NCBI GenBank assembly: GCA_910586965.1
Contig: CAJUMF010000062.1
Location: 1 to 9,308 of the forward strand
Direction of reading: 5' to 3'
DNA length: 9,308 bases
Origin: an uncultured Dorea sp.
GTDB lineage: Bacteria > Bacillota > Clostridia > Lachnospirales > Lachnospiraceae
The notes under the pieces were generated by a model that did no database searches, was not told where the DNA came from, and was given only the letters and a program-made list of their open reading frames with translations. The first letter of the stretch is position 1, and each line of letters starts with the position of its first letter. The position numbers and the translations under genes were made by a program. Of the stretch, positions 6,844 to 9,308 are shown in pieces.

Positions 6844-7311
6844 ATGACGGAAAGGCAGAAACGAATCGCACAGAAATTAGCCGTACAATCCGCCAAAAAC
6901 AAGCTAAAGCAGCTATCCGGTATCGCTGTATCAGAGCTTTACGGGGAAAACCAAAATCCAGCTCTGGACAGACTGGCCGCAGCTTACCTTTCCTCATTTT
7001 CAGATAACCCGAAACCTCACAGCAGGCTGCCTTACAAATCCCCGGAGGAAACAATCTGCTCCTGGATTATTGACACGATGGAGCTAAAAGCGCAGGGAGA
7101 GTATTACTATCACTGCGGTTTATGGAGCAAGATCAAACTACTGAACCTAAAATGCGCAGTATCCTCTTTGTGGCGGAGCGAAAAAAACGTGGCAGGCTTT
7201 TTGCTCGCGGAAACCGATTTCAGCCGCATCATGGAATGCGGTCTTGATTCCCGGGATGAAGATCATTTTTTAATCGATATCTGGACGCCCGGGCACAATG
7301 TCTGTCTTTAA
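6844..7311 (+). CDS. Hypothetical protein, putative immunity protein
   Basis: A 155-residue soluble protein that I cannot assign. The N-terminus is basic and helical (MTERQKRIAQKLAVQSAKNK). The C-terminal half has YYYHCGLWSKIK, SSLWRSEKNVAGFLL and the acidic stretch GLDSRDEDHFLIDIW, ending HNVCL. Two starts are possible: ATG at 6844, four bases after the previous stop, and ATG at 6823, which overlaps the previous gene by 17 bases and adds MNCTGKN. I prefer 6844 because the extra residues come from the overlap and look arbitrary; neither has a strong ribosome binding site, so translation is probably coupled to the gene before. Its place in the array suggests an immunity function, without direct domain evidence. 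Confidence 0.75.
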   Translation: MTERQKRIAQKLAVQSAKNKLKQLSGIAVSELYGENQNPALDRLAAAYLSSFSDNPKPHSRLPYKSPEETICSWIIDTMELKAQGEYYYHCGLWSKIKLLNLKCAVSSLWRSEKNVAGFLLAETDFSRIMECGLDSRDEDHFLIDIWTPGHNVCL

Positions 7312-7325
7312 TTAGGAGGGGTATC

Positions 7326-7400
7326 ATGGCAAAACGACCGGCATTTTTTATCCGTCAGGGAAAAGTTGTACAAGATACATTTTCATTTATGATAGCTTGA
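7326..7400 (+). pseudogene. 24-codon gene-start remnant, possibly from a NADAR-antitoxin-like gene
   Basis: A very strong AGGAGGGG (7314-7321) precedes the ATG at 7326, which opens MAKRPAFFIRQGKVVQDTFS and then stops at TGA 7398-7400. The MxxRPxF opening followed by a short charged turn resembles, from memory, the N-termini of DarT1-associated NADAR-type antitoxin proteins, which run on for hundreds of residues. Here only the opening remains and the next gene begins 20 bases later. The likely cause is deletion or replacement of the gene body with a breakpoint near 7385-7395. A genuine tiny peptide is the alternative. The ribosome binding site and start are clear; the family assignment is weak. 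Confidence 0.42.
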
Positions 7401-7420
7401 CCTGGAAAGGAGCGATTATC

Positions 7421-7822
7421 ATGGATCTACAAGAACGCGCATACACACTTGCCAGACACCTGCACGATGAACATATTCTAAACATCGATGATCTGGAACA
7501 ATTAAAAAACAATACCTACGAGGAAATTGTCTTATTGCTCAGGCAGAAGCTTCAAGAGACCTATCCGCAGACAGAATTAAAACGCATGATGAAAAGCGTT
7601 CATTTTGCAAATGGTTTCCCGGATGAGCGTCTGAAACGGGTTGCGTTTATCCTCACGGATGAAATCGAGCAATACCTGACCTTCAATAAGTTCCTTGACC
7701 ACGATACATCTGTTGAATTTTTTAATAATAAGATCACCTCTCCCGGTTTTGTCATAAATCCTACATCTCTGGTCGAGGTTGAGTTCGAAAGCTTATGTAT
7801 CAGCAAAGGACAGAAAAAGTAA
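7421..7822 (+). CDS. Hypothetical protein, putative immunity protein
   Basis: This is a 133-residue soluble protein of unrecognised family, rich in predicted helix: MDLQERAYTLARHLHDEH, then DDLEQLKNNTYEEIVLLLRQKL, then DERLKRVAFILTDEIEQYL, and a more strand-like end (ITSPGFVINPTSLVEVEFESL). The ATG at 7421 is chosen because GGAAAGGAG (7404-7412) lies at the right distance; a TTG at 7397 in the same frame has no site and overlaps the remnant ORF. The gene is visibly more AT-rich than glyS or kbl. It sits 15 bases before the SUKH gene and is probably co-translated with it. Function is inferred only from context. Confidence 0.75.
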   Translation: MDLQERAYTLARHLHDEHILNIDDLEQLKNNTYEEIVLLLRQKLQETYPQTELKRMMKSVHFANGFPDERLKRVAFILTDEIEQYLTFNKFLDHDTSVEFFNNKITSPGFVINPTSLVEVEFESLCISKGQKK

Positions 7823-7837
7823 AAGGAGACTATCCGT

Positions 7838-8440
7838 ATGTTAGAAAATAAATATCATTTTGAATTTCCTCAATTATATGAGACTTTACTTAAAGACAGA
7901 ATGTTTGACTATACCGCACCCCAATATTTACTTGACTATAAATTTTACGGCGCAGACCTGGAGCCTTTTTCCTTTGAAGAATCTTTACAAAACTATGAAG
8001 ACTTCCCCTTTTGGGACAAGGACCCGGCAAAGCAAATCTTCCCATTTGCACAGTCAGGCGGAGGGGACTGGTACGGATTCTGTTTCAGCATGAAGGACGG
8101 CGCATCATTACCCATCGTATTGATGTCCCATGACAGCGATGATGCGCTAGTTTTAGCAGATAATCTCGAAGACTTTATTTTTTACAAAATGCTTATGGAT
8201 TCCTTAAAAGTTGATGATGAATGTGATGGCGAAACATTCAAAGCAGAACTGCAGAGGGTCTTGTCCACACATAAGAAATACCTGATAAACGAATATATAA
8301 AAGTTTTAGAACAGCTCTATGCCGGACCAATTGCCAAATTTTCCGACTGCGGTTTAGAAAAAGTCTATGCATTAGAGGAAATCTATGTAAAAGAAACAGC
8401 TTTTACGAGATTTAATGAAGAAATATATTGCGGGATTTAG
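7838..8440 (+). CDS. SMI1/KNR4 (SUKH) family protein, putative immunity protein
   Basis: A 200-residue cytosolic protein with the SUKH signature. It has an N-terminal helical part with FPQLYETLLKDRMF and FSFEESLQNYEDFPFW, then the family core IFPFAQSGGGDWYGFCF (67-83), corresponding to the usual 'hPhAxxGxGDxhxh' strand-turn, then PIVLMSHDSDDALVLADNLEDFI (92-114), the acidic strand-helix segment. SUKH proteins are the best known immunity proteins of bacterial polymorphic toxins, binding and neutralising nuclease or other toxin domains; the cognate toxin cannot be read from sequence. The ATG at 7838 has AAGGAG (7823-7828). The gene is AT-rich compared with the flanking housekeeping genes, consistent with acquisition by transfer. 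It is the last gene before the terminator at 8483. Confidence 0.85.
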   Translation: MLENKYHFEFPQLYETLLKDRMFDYTAPQYLLDYKFYGADLEPFSFEESLQNYEDFPFWDKDPAKQIFPFAQSGGGDWYGFCFSMKDGASLPIVLMSHDSDDALVLADNLEDFIFYKMLMDSLKVDDECDGETFKAELQRVLSTHKKYLINEYIKVLEQLYAGPIAKFSDCGLEKVYALEEIYVKETAFTRFNEEIYCGI

Positions 8441-8482
8441 TGGTATGAATAAGCAACGTCCTGCTCAGTCAAGATGTAACAG

Positions 8483-8516
8483 AAGGAGCCGAGAACTTAT
8501 TGCGTCCCGGCTCCTT
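8483..8516 (+). terminator. Rho-independent terminator of the immunity-like array
   Basis: AAGGAGCCG (8483-8491) pairs perfectly with CGGCTCCTT (8508-8516) around a 16-base loop. Rightward it is followed by TTGC and a T-rich stretch with TTTTT near 8527. It lies about 40 bases past the SUKH stop and 26 bases past the stop of the convergent right-edge gene. The leftward T-tract is poorer, so service to that gene is possible but less certain. Confidence 0.75.
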
Positions 8517-8542
8517 TTGCTTTCATATTTTTCTATCGGATC

Positions 8543-9308
8543 CTACTCTCCGCCGTCATCTTCGATAAGCGGCTGCTTCACATGCTTCGCGGGAACACCC
8601 TCTTTCGTCGTGTCAAAGTTCACCACATCCACCACCTGACCCAGTGTCTTATCATACACGACGATGTTGATGCCCGGCTTATTCACTTCATATTCATTCC
8701 CACTTACCGTAACCCGGGTTTTCTCCCTGTGCGCAAGATCCCCGCTGATAATCTGAAAAGTATCTTCTCCCCATGGATAAGGTTTGGCTTTAGCGACGCC
8801 TGTTTTCTCCTTTTCACGAACCACTTTCCTGCCGTCAAGGAGCGCAAAGTAAGCCGTTCCTTTTTCGGTATCCGCCGCCGGAACTTTAAGACCAAGCTCC
8901 GAAAATGCCTTTTGCTGCTCCACCGTAAAATAGCTTCCTGTCGTGCCGCACACCGTAACCGCTGTGATAAAGTCTTCATTTCCAAGGGCACGCACATAAT
9001 CTCCACAGTCTTTCACTACCGGCAGCGTGTAGGACTCCACAAGAGAATTAAACTTCACCGCCGACGCATCCCAGAACTTCCGGTTCTCGTCACTCATGGC
9101 CGTCTCGAACTCATAATTCTCTTTCAGATATTTCCCCAGGAAAGAAGATGCCTTCTCGCATCCCAAGATATTAAGATGCATCCCCTTGTCATGGGTATCC
9201 GTCCGCCAGTTCACCCCGATCTCCTCCCGGTGAAGGTTCATATCCAGAAAAGGAATCTCATGTTCATCCGCAAACCGCTGTACAATCTCGTATGCCTCCG
9301 GCGACCAC
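8543..9308 (-). CDS. C-terminal part of an SGNH-hydrolase-like protein with an ILEI-like region
   Basis: The frame is open through the right edge, so the start is outside the window; 254 residues are visible. The first part (WSPEAYEIVQ, IPFLDMN, EIGVNW, then DTHDKGMHLNILGCEKAS) resembles the end of SGNH/DltD-like hydrolase domains, with D40 and H44 (numbered from the edge) as candidate catalytic residues. After a helical linker come DYVRALGNEDFITAVTV (103-119), FSELGLKVP (135-143) and TAYFALLDGRKVV (151-163), then PGINIVVYDKTLGQVVDVVNFDT (211-233), the last resembling the RGINVxxxNxxTGxVLDxxxFD segment of ILEI/PANDER domains. Such proteins are usually cell-surface or envelope-associated and may modify glycopolymers; the substrate is unknown. 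The product ends in an acidic tail (IEDDGGE). The hydrolase call is fairly good, the ILEI call tentative. Confidence 0.75.
   Translation of the reverse strand, partial: WSPEAYEIVQRFADEHEIPFLDMNLHREEIGVNWRTDTHDKGMHLNILGCEKASSFLGKYLKENYEFETAMSDENRKFWDASAVKFNSLVESYTLPVVKDCGDYVRALGNEDFITAVTVCGTTGSYFTVEQQKAFSELGLKVPAADTEKGTAYFALLDGRKVVREKEKTGVAKAKPYPWGEDTFQIISGDLAHREKTRVTVSGNEYEVNKPGINIVVYDKTLGQVVDVVNFDTTKEGVPAKHVKQPLIEDDGGE

Noticed and set aside
7397..7420. TTG start extending the 133-residue gene upstream
   Set aside because: It has no ribosome binding site, while the ATG at 7421 is well served by GGAAAGGAG.
8415..8639. Rightward frame spanning the terminator and the end of the SGNH-like gene
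   Set aside because: It crosses a strong terminator, overlaps two better genes and has non-protein-like composition.
1..9308. CRISPR array, tRNA or rRNA genes, insertion sequences
   Set aside because: No regularly spaced direct repeats, no cloverleaf-like segments, and no transposase-like frame or terminal repeats flanking the small-gene island were seen.

Overview
The window looks like chromosomal DNA from a Gram-positive, low-to-medium GC anaerobe, most likely a Lachnospiraceae-type Clostridia. The grounds are strong purine-rich Shine-Dalgarno sites, an alpha2-type glycyl-tRNA synthetase, compact sigma-A promoters, Rho-independent hairpins and Clostridia-like protein sequences. This placement rests on recognition only; no search was possible.

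Left part (about 1-5560): a threonine/glycine neighbourhood. tdh and kbl form a leftward two-gene operon. Tdh oxidises L-threonine to 2-amino-3-ketobutyrate and Kbl cleaves that with CoA into glycine and acetyl-CoA. Divergently transcribed from tdh is sstT, a sodium-coupled serine/threonine importer that would supply the substrate. The 320-base divergent region holds convincing promoters for both directions, a 9-bp inverted repeat in the sstT leader and a possible 7-codon leader ORF that overlaps the sstT start. A 15-bp hairpin between the convergent sstT and glyS genes probably terminates both. glyS (glycyl-tRNA synthetase) has its own promoter and no visible T-box. Import, conversion to glycine and charging of glycine onto tRNA thus lie side by side.

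Right part (about 5660-8520): a rightward array of small, mostly acidic genes with strong ribosome binding sites, from an extended -10 promoter to a terminator at 8483-8516. The recognisable members are a DUF4303-like gene broken by an in-frame TGA and a SMI1/KNR4 (SUKH) gene. Three intact genes are not assignable, and a 24-codon remnant may be the start of a NADAR-antitoxin-like gene. No toxin gene is in the window. The best reading is an orphan immunity island of the kind associated with polymorphic or contact-dependent toxins, inserted between housekeeping genes and already partly decayed.

Right edge (8543-9308): the C-terminal part of a leftward gene whose product ends an SGNH-hydrolase-like domain and continues into a region resembling an ILEI/PANDER domain, with the two halves in the opposite order from the animal FAM3 proteins.
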